A stretch of 64,000 nucleotides of DNA from Bacteroidales bacterium (GCA_012729335.1 JAAYDJ010000007.1:310001-374000), one strand, 5' to 3'. Positions 10,069 to 19,513 are shown, counted from the first letter of the stretch. The notes: generated by a model not told the origin, from the letters alone. Numbers and translations are program-made.

Positions 10069-10270
10069 ATTCAATGTTTTGTTTATTATCAGAATCAGGT
10101 GTTTCCCGGTCATCGAGGATGGCGTTTTTGATCTGGTCCATTTCGTCGCGGGGCCGGAGAAGGGTTCTCACCAGGAAGAGGATGAACATCGCGAAGAAGA
10201 TAAGAAGCCCTATGACATACCAGGTGCCGATGCCCTCGATGGTTTCCAGGAGACTACTGACGATCTTCAT
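10052..10270 (-). CDS. Small membrane protein, CcoQ/FixQ-like
   Basis: 72 aa, one TM (YVIGLLIFFAMFILFLVRTL), between ccoNO and ccoP, overlapping the ccoP start. Confidence 0.75.
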   Translation of the reverse strand: MKIVSSLLETIEGIGTWYVIGLLIFFAMFILFLVRTLLRPRDEMDQIKNAILDDRETPDSDNKQNIEYDDFK

Positions 10271-12713
10271 CGCTTGCTGTATTCAGTGTTTGTAGAATAT
10301 AGGCTGCCAACTGGAGGATCTGCGCTTCGGGGAGCTGGCTTTTGTAGGCGATCATGCCTTTTGCGGGACTTCCCTCGCGGATGGAATGGGCGACGGCTTC
10401 AGGGGAGCCTCCGTGGATCCATTCCCTGTCGGTCAGGTCGGGGAAAGCCGGGGGAATTCCTTTTCCTTCGGGGCCGTGGCACACCGCACATATCTTCATG
10501 TAGTTCTCTTTGCCGGCGTCCAGGTCAGCCTGCGCTACCGGAAGGACCACGGGAGGCAGCTCTTTCTCTGCGGAATCTGCAGCCGCCGGCTGGGAGATGT
10601 CCCTGCCCAGTTTATGGAGGTAGGCGATCACGGCGATCATCTCTCTGTCGGCCGGGATGTCGATGCCGGAGGCTTTCAGGTCGGCGGCGATAATTTCGGC
10701 TTGTTCCCGCAGGTCATCCACCGCCTGTTGGTCATATCCTTCGGGATAGGGGACTCCCAGTTTCTGCATGACCCTGATCTTGGACGGGATGGTTTTCGCT
10801 TTGATGGTATTGGCCCCCAGCCAGGGATAACGCGGCATGATGGAGTTCTCGTTCATTTTCTGGGGATCCATGAAGTGGTTGAAATGCCATGCCGCATTTT
10901 TGTACATCGGCCCGCTCATGTTTCCGGCCCGGGCCAGGTCAGGTCCAGTACGGCGCGACCCCCACTGGTAAGGATGGTCATAGACAAACTCGCCGATCTT
11001 GGAATATTCACCATAGCGGTCGGTCTCCCATCGGAAGGGTCTTACCACCTGGGAGTGACAGGTGTAGCATCCCTCACGGATATAAATGTCGCGCCCCTCG
11101 AGTTCCAGCGGGGTGTAAGGGGTGACGGCCTCGATGGTGGGGATGTTCGATTTGATGAAGACCATGGGGATGATCTCGACGGCGCCGCCGATGGCCAGCA
11201 CGATGAAGGCCACTATGGAGAACTGGATGCCTTTGCGTTCGAGCCAGCGGTGCACGGTTTCCTTTTCCAGGTCGAGGGGTCCCAACCTGGGAAGGGCGGG
11301 AGCCTCGGCAGCCTCCTCATTGGGGCATTTTCCCGCCTGCATGGTCTTGGCCAGGTTGATGATCAGCAGGACAAAACCGGTGAGGAAGAGGGTGCCACCT
11401 ACGATCCGGGCCACGTACATGGGGATGATATGGGTGAGGATCTCCATGAAATTGGGATAGGCCAGGAATCCTTCGGGGGTGTATTCCCGCCACATGAGCC
11501 ATTGGGTGACGGCTGCCCAGTAGAGAGGGATGGCGTAAATAAGGATGCCCAGGGTGGAGATCCAGAAGTGTGCGTTGGCCAGTTTCTCCGACCAGAGTTT
11601 GGTGCGGAAGATCACAGGGACCATCCAGTAGAGCATTCCGAAGATGATACCGCCGTTCCATCCCATTCCGGCGATATGGACATGGGCGATGGTCCAGTCG
11701 GTGAAGTGGGTGATGGCGTTGACATTTTTGAGGGACATCATGGGGCCTTCGAAGGTGGCCATCCCGTATGCGGTGAGGCCGACCACGAAGAATTTAAGGG
11801 CGGCGCTGTCGCGTACCCGGTCCCATGCACCGCGCAGGGTGAGGAAACCGTTGATCATCCCTCCCCAGGAAGGGGCGATGAGCATGATCGAGAAGGTGGT
11901 TCCCAGGGCCTGTGCCCATCCAGGCAATGCCTGGTAAAGGAGATGGTGGGGGCCTGCCCACATATAGAGGAAAATCAACGACCAGAAATGGATGATACTC
12001 AGTTTATAGGAGTAGATGGGCCGGTTCACGGCCTTGGGTAGGTAGTAATACATCAGTCCCAGGATGGGGGTGGTCAGGAAAAAGGCGACGGCGTTATGGC
12101 CATACCACCACTGGACCACGGCGTCCTGGGCCCCGGCATATACTGAGTAGCTTTTAAACAGGGAAACCGGAAGCTCAAAGGAGTTGACAATGTGGAGGAT
12201 GGCAATGCCGATGAAGGTGGCCAGGTACCACCATATGGCGGCATAGATGTGTTTCACCCGGCGCACCATGATGGTGCCGATCATGTTCCAGCCAAAAGTC
12301 ACCCACACGATGGCAATCAGAATGTCGATGGGCCATTCGAGTTCGGCGTACTCCTTCGAAGTGGTGAATCCCAGCACCAGGGTGATGGCCGCCAAAAGGA
12401 TGATGAGCTGCCACCCCCAGAAGTTGATGGCACTCAGCATGTCGTTGTACATCCTGGTTTTCAGCAGCTTCTGCATGGAGTAGTAGACTCCTGCAAAGAT
12501 GCCGTTCCCCACAAATGCAAAGATGATGGCATTCGTATGCACGGGTCGCAGCCTTCCAAAGGTGACCAGGTCCAGGCCCAGGTTGACCCCCGGGAACGCC
12601 AGTTCCAGGGCGATCCAGAGACCCACGATGACCGCGACCATCCCCCAGATCAATGTGGCCCAGATAAACTGCTTGACAATCTTATTGTCGTAATAGAATT
12701 TTTGAAGTTCCAT
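10254..12713 (-). CDS. ccoNO: cbb3-type cytochrome c oxidase subunit I/II fusion (CcoN-CcoO) with extra C-terminal cytochrome c domain
   Basis: CcoN motifs (RPVHTNAIIFAFVGNG, WWYGHNAVAFFLT, HVHIAGMGWNGG), CcoO motif (GCYTCHSQVVRPFRWETDRYGE), then a second heme site CAVCHGPEGKG near the C-terminus. Confidence 0.95.
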   Translation of the reverse strand: MELQKFYYDNKIVKQFIWATLIWGMVAVIVGLWIALELAFPGVNLGLDLVTFGRLRPVHTNAIIFAFVGNGIFAGVYYSMQKLLKTRMYNDMLSAINFWGWQLIILLAAITLVLGFTTSKEYAELEWPIDILIAIVWVTFGWNMIGTIMVRRVKHIYAAIWWYLATFIGIAILHIVNSFELPVSLFKSYSVYAGAQDAVVQWWYGHNAVAFFLTTPILGLMYYYLPKAVNRPIYSYKLSIIHFWSLIFLYMWAGPHHLLYQALPGWAQALGTTFSIMLIAPSWGGMINGFLTLRGAWDRVRDSAALKFFVVGLTAYGMATFEGPMMSLKNVNAITHFTDWTIAHVHIAGMGWNGGIIFGMLYWMVPVIFRTKLWSEKLANAHFWISTLGILIYAIPLYWAAVTQWLMWREYTPEGFLAYPNFMEILTHIIPMYVARIVGGTLFLTGFVLLIINLAKTMQAGKCPNEEAAEAPALPRLGPLDLEKETVHRWLERKGIQFSIVAFIVLAIGGAVEIIPMVFIKSNIPTIEAVTPYTPLELEGRDIYIREGCYTCHSQVVRPFRWETDRYGEYSKIGEFVYDHPYQWGSRRTGPDLARAGNMSGPMYKNAAWHFNHFMDPQKMNENSIMPRYPWLGANTIKAKTIPSKIRVMQKLGVPYPEGYDQQAVDDLREQAEIIAADLKASGIDIPADREMIAVIAYLHKLGRDISQPAAADSAEKELPPVVLPVAQADLDAGKENYMKICAVCHGPEGKGIPPAFPDLTDREWIHGGSPEAVAHSIREGSPAKGMIAYKSQLPEAQILQLAAYILQTLNTASDEDRQ

Positions 12714-12723
12714 GTATTGTGTT

Positions 12724-12933
12724 TTATTTATGTCTCTCAGTCTCTTCGTCTCTCAGTCTCTCAGTCTCTTTGTTCCCATTTTCCTCCTCCACCGGTTCGT
12801 CGTCAAAAAGCATCCGGTAGGGGGGTGTTTCGTTGTCGTCGAACTGACCGGTTCTGACTGCCCAGATGAATGCGGCCAGAAAGATGAGGGCCGCCAGAAG
12901 GCTCGCTCCGATCAGCAGGTAGAAAATATTCAT
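12724..12933 (-). CDS. ccoS: cbb3-type oxidase assembly protein CcoS
   Basis: MNIFYLLIGASLLAALIFLAAFIWAVRTGQFDDNETPPYRMLFDD. Confidence 0.9.
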   Translation of the reverse strand: MNIFYLLIGASLLAALIFLAAFIWAVRTGQFDDNETPPYRMLFDDEPVEEENGNKETERLRDEETERHK

Positions 12934-12981
12934 TCCGGGTTAAGGATTTCGGGTGCTGACATCACCTTTTTTTTTCTGGGT

Positions 12982-13863
12982 TTATTCTTTTCCGGCTTTA
13001 TAAATTTTAAGAATCTGGAAGATGACATAGCCGATGACCAGCCAGACGCCGCCGACCACTCCCAGGTATGCCAGGATCAGCCACCACTGGGTGCGGTCGT
13101 TGGTGGACCAGAGGACCCTGTCGGCGAATAGGTTTTCAGTATCGGCGGGGGCGGCAATTTTCAGGCGGTTCATGACCAGAGGGTCACAACTGAAATCCTC
13201 CCCCAGGGTCACTCTCAGGTCGACGAGGCCTTCCCAGTCTCCCTTGAACTCTTCCGGAAATTTGAATTCTGCATGTCCGGAGCCATTGGTTTTGGCCTGG
13301 CCGATAGCCAGGCTGCCGAAGGTACGTTTGGCGCTGATGAAGAGGTCGGCATGGGGCAGGGGCATCCACTCGCCTGAAGCGTTGAGGGTTTGTGCCGACA
13401 GGGTGAGCACTTTCGCCGTTTCATCAGCGGCCCCCTGCAGACGGGCTTTCACAGGCTCCTCTTTTACCAGGAGCCCTTCATTGGCCGGGTCAAAACTCTT
13501 CATGAAGCTGACGATTCTCCATCGTTGTTCTTCCGTAAGGGTCGTTTCAAAGGCCGGCATGGCCACCCGCCCCGTGGTGATCTTGTAAAAGAGGGCCCCT
13601 TCGCTGTTCTGCAGCATCTGTTCCGAGGTGACATCGGGCGGAGGGGGCACCAGCGGCAGGGCGTTGTTCTTCCCCGGATCGCCGTGACACGATTTGCAAT
13701 GGGTATTGTAAAGTTCCCGGCCGGCCTTTACATTCTCATTGTTGAAGGCCGAGGGATTTTTCAGCGCATCCTGATCGGCGGGGACTTCCCACACCTGGCT
13801 GAAGCCCTGTAAACCCGGCAGCAGAAAAAGCACCGCTGCGGAGAGGAAAAAGAACTTTCTCAT
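12982..13863 (-). CDS. c-type cytochrome with C-terminal membrane anchor
   Basis: Signal peptide, CKSCHGD heme site, middle Ig/FixH-like domain, C-terminal TM (WWLILAYLGVVGGVWLVIGYVIFQIL). Confidence 0.85.
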   Translation of the reverse strand: MRKFFFLSAAVLFLLPGLQGFSQVWEVPADQDALKNPSAFNNENVKAGRELYNTHCKSCHGDPGKNNALPLVPPPPDVTSEQMLQNSEGALFYKITTGRVAMPAFETTLTEEQRWRIVSFMKSFDPANEGLLVKEEPVKARLQGAADETAKVLTLSAQTLNASGEWMPLPHADLFISAKRTFGSLAIGQAKTNGSGHAEFKFPEEFKGDWEGLVDLRVTLGEDFSCDPLVMNRLKIAAPADTENLFADRVLWSTNDRTQWWLILAYLGVVGGVWLVIGYVIFQILKIYKAGKE

Positions 13864-13866
13864 GGT

Positions 13867-15249
13867 CTATTGGTTTTCGGGTTTTTCGGTCAGGTATTTC
13901 TTGTCGATTCCCTGTTGGTGGGCATACTCCCAGATGCTGATGACCGGGAAGAGTTTAGCCAGAAGGGTGATGATGATCAGGGCTCCCACGAATCCAAAGA
14001 GGAGGATGACGATTTCGTTGCTGGTGGGGGCGTAGTGTTTGAAATAGTCGGGCACGTTCTGCACGGGCAGATGGGGGTGTTCCATGGTGGGTATGACGAT
14101 GACATAGCGCTTGAACCAGGAGGCCACCAGAACCAGGAAGGAGATGAGAAACATGGGGAAAGGTCTCCGGAAGTACTTAAAGAGCAAAAGGAAGATAGGC
14201 AGGATAAGCCCGGCGATCTGTACGAACCAGAACATGCGGGAGTAGCCTCCTGCAAAGAGTTCCCGCAGGTGAATGCCTTCGTGGAGCCGCATCTTATATC
14301 CGGGGACCAGGAATTCGTTGATGTTGAAATAGAGGTAAACCAGACAGACGAACACGAGCAGTTTACCCATCATATCGAAATGGTGGTGGGTGAAGTAGTT
14401 TTTGAGGCGGTAGCGCAGCCGGTACACGAACATGACCATTACCACGGCGGCGGTACCGGCGACAAAGGCTCCTGAAACGAAGTAGGGGCCGAAGATGGTG
14501 GTGTCCCAGCCGGCACGGAGTGTGGAGGCAAAGAGCCAGGAGGTAACGGTATGGATGGAGAGCCCCACGGGGATGATGAGAATCATCAGGATGCGCATGG
14601 CATGGGTCACCAGCCGGTATTGTTCCTCGTTGCCCTTCCAGCCGAGGGCGAGTACTGTATAGATTTTTTTCTGTATCTCCGGAACGCCGGTCAGGCGGTC
14701 GCGCAGGAGGGCGAGGTCGGGGATCAGCGGAAGGTAAAAGAGGAGCACCGAGATGACCAGGTAAGTGGTGACCACGGTGAGGTCCCACAGGATGGGGGAG
14801 GCGAAGCGACCGTGGAGGAATACATTCTGGAGCCGGTCGGGGCGCCCCATGTCCATGACGATGATGAGACCTGCCATGGCCACGGCGGCAATGGCCACCT
14901 GTTCGGCCACTCGCGAGATGGGCTTCGACCATTCGATTTTCAGCAAGTGCAGCGTGGAACTGATCAGGAACCCAATCAGACTCACCGCCACAAAGAAGAC
15001 AAAGTTGGCGATATAGGCTCCCCAGGAGACATAATCGCGCATGCCGGTGACCCCCAGCCCGCGCTGGATCTGGATGATGAAGCCCCAGACCCCAACTATA
15101 GCGAACATCACCAGAATGAAGAGCCAAAAGCGGCTCATTTCGTCGCGGTGGGTGATGGAACGGGTGAGGTCCCTGAAAATCCTGTCGAGCGATTTCCTCG
15201 ACTCTTCAGGTGATTTTATCTCATTCATTTTGTTGGTTTTTCTAGACAT
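13867..15249 (-). CDS. NrfD/PsrC family integral membrane subunit
   Basis: About ten hydrophobic segments, e.g. DYVSWGAYIANFVFFVAVSLIGFLISS; flanked by FeS and cytochrome c genes. Confidence 0.88.
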   Translation of the reverse strand: MSRKTNKMNEIKSPEESRKSLDRIFRDLTRSITHRDEMSRFWLFILVMFAIVGVWGFIIQIQRGLGVTGMRDYVSWGAYIANFVFFVAVSLIGFLISSTLHLLKIEWSKPISRVAEQVAIAAVAMAGLIIVMDMGRPDRLQNVFLHGRFASPILWDLTVVTTYLVISVLLFYLPLIPDLALLRDRLTGVPEIQKKIYTVLALGWKGNEEQYRLVTHAMRILMILIIPVGLSIHTVTSWLFASTLRAGWDTTIFGPYFVSGAFVAGTAAVVMVMFVYRLRYRLKNYFTHHHFDMMGKLLVFVCLVYLYFNINEFLVPGYKMRLHEGIHLRELFAGGYSRMFWFVQIAGLILPIFLLLFKYFRRPFPMFLISFLVLVASWFKRYVIVIPTMEHPHLPVQNVPDYFKHYAPTSNEIVILLFGFVGALIIITLLAKLFPVISIWEYAHQQGIDKKYLTEKPENQ

Positions 15250-15310
15250 TCGTTAATGCAATGGTTTTCAGTTGCATAAAGTAGGTTCACTGAAGAAGGT
15301 GCTTCGTGCG

Positions 15311-16261
15311 TTAACCCTGGTGTCCCTTTTCGATCAGCTCCCCTTCAAAAGGGAAGGTCCTGTTTTTGGGCGGGAGATAGTATACCCGGGGTTTGGTGCC
15401 GAGTTCTTCCATAAGGGTATAGGCCCCATTGTCGCGGATCAGTTTGGAAAAACTGACGGTTTCTTTGGTGGTGCCGTTGGTGACGGCATCCTCGTTGCGG
15501 TCGCCGAACCAGTAAACGCTGTTGGGGCATGCCGACACGCAGGAGGGGAGTTTTCCGTCGCGCAAGAGGTCTGCACTGAAGAGGCACTTGGAGATGGTTC
15601 CCTTTTTCTGGGGTACATTGGCCTCGATGTTGTAGGTGACGCCTTCGTACTTTTCCGCATCACGGGGTTCAAACCAGTTGAAGACCCGGGCTGAATAGGG
15701 ACATGCCGCGATACAGAACCGGCAGCCGATGCACCGTTCGTTGTCGATCAGCACAATGCCGTCGGCCCGCTTGAAGGTGGCGTTGACAGGGCACACCTTG
15801 GTGCAGGGAGGATTGTCGCAATGCATACAGGGCTTGGGCATATAATAGGGGGCGGTATGTTCCGCGTCCTGCATTTGCAACACATTGATGTGATGCTGCT
15901 CGGGCCGGAGCTGGTGGTGGTTCTGGCAGGCCGCCATGCACTGACGGGCATTCCGGCATTTTGACAGGTCAATGACCATCACCCAGCTTTTACCCTCCAT
16001 TCCCAGACGCCCCCGCTTCTGATTGTCGGTGAGCGAAGGCATCTCCGCCGGCGTGAGCTGTGAGGCATCCACCTCCACCAGCGTACCCCCGGGGGTCAGA
16101 AGTCTGATCTTACCTTCAGGGGAGACCGAAGAGACTTTGCTGCAGGAGGTAAGTACCCCTGAAGAAACACCCAGTCCGGCTACCCCCAGGGTCACCCCCA
16201 GCGATTTCAGAAAGCTCCTTCTGGTATTGTAATTTTGCTCCATAAGAGTGGTTTTTGACAA
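15311..16261 (-). CDS. Tat-secreted 4Fe-4S ferredoxin-type protein (NrfC/PsrB/DmsB-like)
   Basis: RRSFLKSLGVTLGVAGLG Tat-like signal; Cys motifs CRNARQCMAACQ, CMHCDNPPCTKVCP, CIGCRFCIAACP, CVSACP. Probable start is the second Met at 16243. Confidence 0.92.
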   Translation of the reverse strand: MSKTTLMEQNYNTRRSFLKSLGVTLGVAGLGVSSGVLTSCSKVSSVSPEGKIRLLTPGGTLVEVDASQLTPAEMPSLTDNQKRGRLGMEGKSWVMVIDLSKCRNARQCMAACQNHHQLRPEQHHINVLQMQDAEHTAPYYMPKPCMHCDNPPCTKVCPVNATFKRADGIVLIDNERCIGCRFCIAACPYSARVFNWFEPRDAEKYEGVTYNIEANVPQKKGTISKCLFSADLLRDGKLPSCVSACPNSVYWFGDRNEDAVTNGTTKETVSFSKLIRDNGAYTLMEELGTKPRVYYLPPKNRTFPFEGELIEKGHQG

Positions 16262-16438
16262 CGAATTTAGTGATTCGGAGGGAAATATATCAAAACATGT
16301 TGCACAATATCCAATTAGAATCTTTCCTGAATAAGTGGGATTTCATCCCGATCTCTGCCCTTGGGGTTGGTTATAAGCTGGTTTGCCTCAAGGTGCTCTG
16401 AAAGGTGTAGGGATGTAAAATGGAATGAGTTTAAACAA

Positions 16439-16948
16439 ATGGAAAGAATGGTTGTTAGAGTTCAAAATATTAAAAAACTTTCAGCTATGTTTTGGACAGG
16501 TATTGCATTGGGGATTGTGCTCACCGTTCTGAGTCTGTTTTTAGTACTGCCCAGGGTGATGTTTACAGAAAGCGTGAGCAGGCATGGTTTTGAGGAAACC
16601 GGAGCGCTCATTGAAAAAAAGGCTGCTGAGATGAAATGGGGGATTCCCCACCAGTACGACCTTCAGGCTACACTGAATTCAAAAGGATTTGAGGTGCAGC
16701 CCGTCAGGGTCTATTCGCTATGTAAACCCGATGTGGCCTATCTGATCCTCTCTTCGGAGAAGTCCAGGATAGCTTCAGCGCTGATGCCTTGCAGGATTTC
16801 GGTGTATACCAAGCCCGACGGGAAAACGTATGTATCCCGGCTTAACGCCACGCTCCTCTCGCGTTTCATGGGTAAGGGGATCCGACAGGCGATGAAGCAG
16901 GCAGCCTCGGAGAACGAACTGATCCTGAGGGGAATCGTGGAATCCTGA
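16439..16948 (+). CDS. DUF302-domain membrane protein
   Basis: N-terminal TM followed by DUF302-like HQYDLQATLNSKGFEVQPVRVYSLCKPDVAYLIL...MPCRISVYTKPDGKTYVSRLN. Confidence 0.75.
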   Translation: MERMVVRVQNIKKLSAMFWTGIALGIVLTVLSLFLVLPRVMFTESVSRHGFEETGALIEKKAAEMKWGIPHQYDLQATLNSKGFEVQPVRVYSLCKPDVAYLILSSEKSRIASALMPCRISVYTKPDGKTYVSRLNATLLSRFMGKGIRQAMKQAASENELILRGIVES

Positions 16949-17130
16949 ATCCGGAATCTTGAGTCTTAAGTCTTAAGTCTTAAGTCTTGAGTCTGGAATC
17001 TTGAATCTTGAATATTGGAATCGGGAATCCTGAATATTGAGTCTTAAGTCTTGAATCTTAAGTCTTAAGTGAACTTCGAACTCCGAAATCCGAAATCTTG
17101 CGTCTGGAGTCTGGAATCCTGAATGGTTAA
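16946..17130. repeat. Second copy of the ~7-bp-period repeat family
   Basis: Parses as GTCTGGA ATCTTGA ATCTTGA ATATTGGA ATCGGGA ATCCTGA ATATTGA GTCTTAA GTCTTGA ATCTTAA GTCTTAA GTGAACT; shares CTTAAGTCTTGAATCTTAAGTCTTAAGTGAACT with 9251-9465. Confidence 0.88.
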
Positions 17131-17218
17131 CCCAGATGGGGCAGGGTACCGTGTCTATTTTTACGGTGCAGGTTTCTGATCTTTTGGGGTCCTGACCCTT
17201 CGAACGGATGTGCGGTCT

Positions 17219-18565
17219 TTATCCTTTATAGGTAAGCCATTTGGCCAGTTCCTTGAAGGTGACCTTTTTGCCGTACATAAGGATGCCGGTGCGGTAGATC
17301 TTGGCGCCTGCCCAGATGGCACCTACGGTGGTTGCCAGCAAGAGCAACATGGAGAGGGCGATTTCCCATGCCGGAGGTGAGAAGGGGAGCCGTGCCAGCA
17401 TGCACACCGGGGAGGTGAGGGGGATGATGGAGGCCCAGAAGGCCAGGCTTCCCTCGGGATTCCGTGAAATGGCGACCAACATGATGATGGCCAGGATCAG
17501 TGGGAAGGTGATGGGAAAGATCATTTGCTGCACATCCTCGTCGTTGTCGACGGCGGCGCCGACGGCCCCCAGCAGCGAACTGTAAAGGAGGTATCCCAGA
17601 AGGAAATAGAATACAAAGCCAAAGATGATCAGCGGGATGTTCAGGTTGGCGATGTTTTCCATGATCTCGGCCATCTGGTTACCCTCGGTGGCCATAGCCG
17701 CCGGGGCCTGTCCCATCTGCTGCTGGCTTTCCATGACACTCTGTCCCACCTGTTGGGCGGTTTCCGGGGAAAGGAAATTCTGTACCACCCCCATGACCGC
17801 CACCCCGATCACAATCCAGATGGCGACCTGTGTCAACCCCACCAGGGCGGTCCCCACGATCTTACCCGCCATCAGCTGGTAGGGTTTTACCGAAGAGACA
17901 ATGACCTCCACGATCCGGTTCTTTTTTTCTTCCATCACACTACGCATCACCATCGATCCATACATGAACACAAAGAAATAAATGATGAATCCCATGAGGT
18001 AACTGGCAAAAAAGGCCACCATGGAGGAACTTTTCTTTTGTTCTCCGGTCTCAGTGACCTTCAGCGTGCTGACGGAAACTTTCGTTTTGGTACCTGCCAG
18101 TTTCTGTTCCAGATCGGGCATCTGGCTCTCTTCGATGACTTTCCGCCGTTTGTCGGTCTCGATGACCTGGCTTAGCTTCCGCTCGATCTGTTCGGCCAGA
18201 TCGATGGGTACCTGCTTCTTGGAGAGGAGCTCGGCTTTGTTGACAGTATAGATGTTTCCGGGGATATAGAGCACGGCATAAAACTCCTCGTCGTTCAGGT
18301 CGCTTTTCAGCGCATTGAACTTTTCCTGCTCAATGAAGTGGTATTTTGTAAATCCTTCCTGCCCCAGCTGGTCATAAAAGAGGGTTGATTCGTCGTAAAC
18401 GGCAATAATCCTTTCCTGCTTGTCATCGCGGGTGGCCAGCCACATCGGGACGAACATCAGGGCAGCAAAGAAGAGGGGCACCAGCAGGGTGGTGACGATA
18501 AATGATTTTTTCTTGACGCGGATCAGATACTCGCGTTTCAGGATAAGCCAGGTCTTGTTCATCAC
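17219..18565 (-). CDS. ABC-2 type transporter permease (NatB-like)
   Basis: N-terminal TM, large extracytoplasmic region, six C-terminal TM segments (VMEEKKNRIVEVIVSSVKPYQLMAGKIVG). Confidence 0.9.
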   Translation of the reverse strand: MMNKTWLILKREYLIRVKKKSFIVTTLLVPLFFAALMFVPMWLATRDDKQERIIAVYDESTLFYDQLGQEGFTKYHFIEQEKFNALKSDLNDEEFYAVLYIPGNIYTVNKAELLSKKQVPIDLAEQIERKLSQVIETDKRRKVIEESQMPDLEQKLAGTKTKVSVSTLKVTETGEQKKSSSMVAFFASYLMGFIIYFFVFMYGSMVMRSVMEEKKNRIVEVIVSSVKPYQLMAGKIVGTALVGLTQVAIWIVIGVAVMGVVQNFLSPETAQQVGQSVMESQQQMGQAPAAMATEGNQMAEIMENIANLNIPLIIFGFVFYFLLGYLLYSSLLGAVGAAVDNDEDVQQMIFPITFPLILAIIMLVAISRNPEGSLAFWASIIPLTSPVCMLARLPFSPPAWEIALSMLLLLATTVGAIWAGAKIYRTGILMYGKKVTFKELAKWLTYKG

Positions 18566-18571
18566 TCCGAT

Positions 18572-19513
18572 TTATTTGGTGTTTACCGCGTTTTGTGCGT
18601 TGTAATTTTCTACTGCCTTGATAAATACGTCATTCATGCTGGGAATGACCTCCCTGAATGACCTGATTTCGGCCGCTCCCAGGAGCACCCTGATCAGTTC
18701 ATTGTTTCCTGTACCATCGGTATGCTGGATGCGGATGAAATTCTCACGGAGCGATTCTTTGTGCTCCAGAATGGAGAAATTCTGATCCAGTACCTGCTGT
18801 ATCTGGTTGAAGTCCCCCTTGTAGGAGATTTCAAAGATGTTGCTTTTGTAGTTTTCCTTGACTTCCTGGACCGGGCCGTCGAGGATTTTCCGCGACTTGT
18901 TGATGAGTGCGATATGGTCGCAAAGGTCTTCGACGGTACCCATGTTATGGGTGGAAAAGAGGATGGTGGCTCCCTTGTCGCGCAGTTCCAGGATCTCCTG
19001 TTTGATGAGGTTGGCGTTGATCGGGTCGAAGCCGCTGAAAGGTTCGTCAAAGATCAGCAACCGGGGGTTGTGGACCACGGTGGTGATGAACTGCACTTTC
19101 TGCTGCATCCCTTTAGAGAGTTCCTCCACCTTTTTATCCCACCAGGTGGTGATGTCAAATTTCTTAAACCAGTATTTAAGGCTGTCCATGGCCTGATGGC
19201 GGGTCATCCCCTTGAGCTGGGCCAGGTAGAGGGCTTGTTCGCCGATCTTCATCTTGGTATAGAGGCCGCGTTCTTCGGGGAGGTAACCTATTTTGCTGAC
19301 ATCTTCGCTGGTCATCCTGTGACCTTCCAGAAACACCTCCCCCTGGTCGGGTGCTGTGATCTGGTTGATGATCCTGATCAGGGTGGTCTTGCCTGCCCCA
19401 TTGGGTCCCAAAAGCCCGAAAATCGACCCTTTGGGCACCGTGATGCTGACATCGTTCAGGGCATGGGTGCTCCCGTATACCTTGTGAATCCCTTGTGTCG
19501 TGAAAAATTCCAT
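18572..19513 (-). CDS. ABC transporter ATP-binding protein (NatA-like)
   Basis: Walker A GLLGPNGAGKTTL, signature ELSKGMQQKVQ, Walker B LLIFDEPFSGFDP. Confidence 0.95.
   Translation of the reverse strand: MEFFTTQGIHKVYGSTHALNDVSITVPKGSIFGLLGPNGAGKTTLIRIINQITAPDQGEVFLEGHRMTSEDVSKIGYLPEERGLYTKMKIGEQALYLAQLKGMTRHQAMDSLKYWFKKFDITTWWDKKVEELSKGMQQKVQFITTVVHNPRLLIFDEPFSGFDPINANLIKQEILELRDKGATILFSTHNMGTVEDLCDHIALINKSRKILDGPVQEVKENYKSNIFEISYKGDFNQIQQVLDQNFSILEHKESLRENFIRIQHTDGTGNNELIRVLLGAAEIRSFREVIPSMNDVFIKAVENYNAQNAVNTK

Noticed and set aside
10386-12041. 551 aa plus-strand ORF (and similar long antisense ORFs at 7590-8765, 26893-28494, 43964-45841, 49050-50351)
   Set aside because: They lie antisense to confidently identified genes (ccoNO, ccoG, lon, GH78, tricorn), have biased G/D/H/P-rich composition and no recognisable motifs; expected artefacts of codon structure in GC-rich genes.
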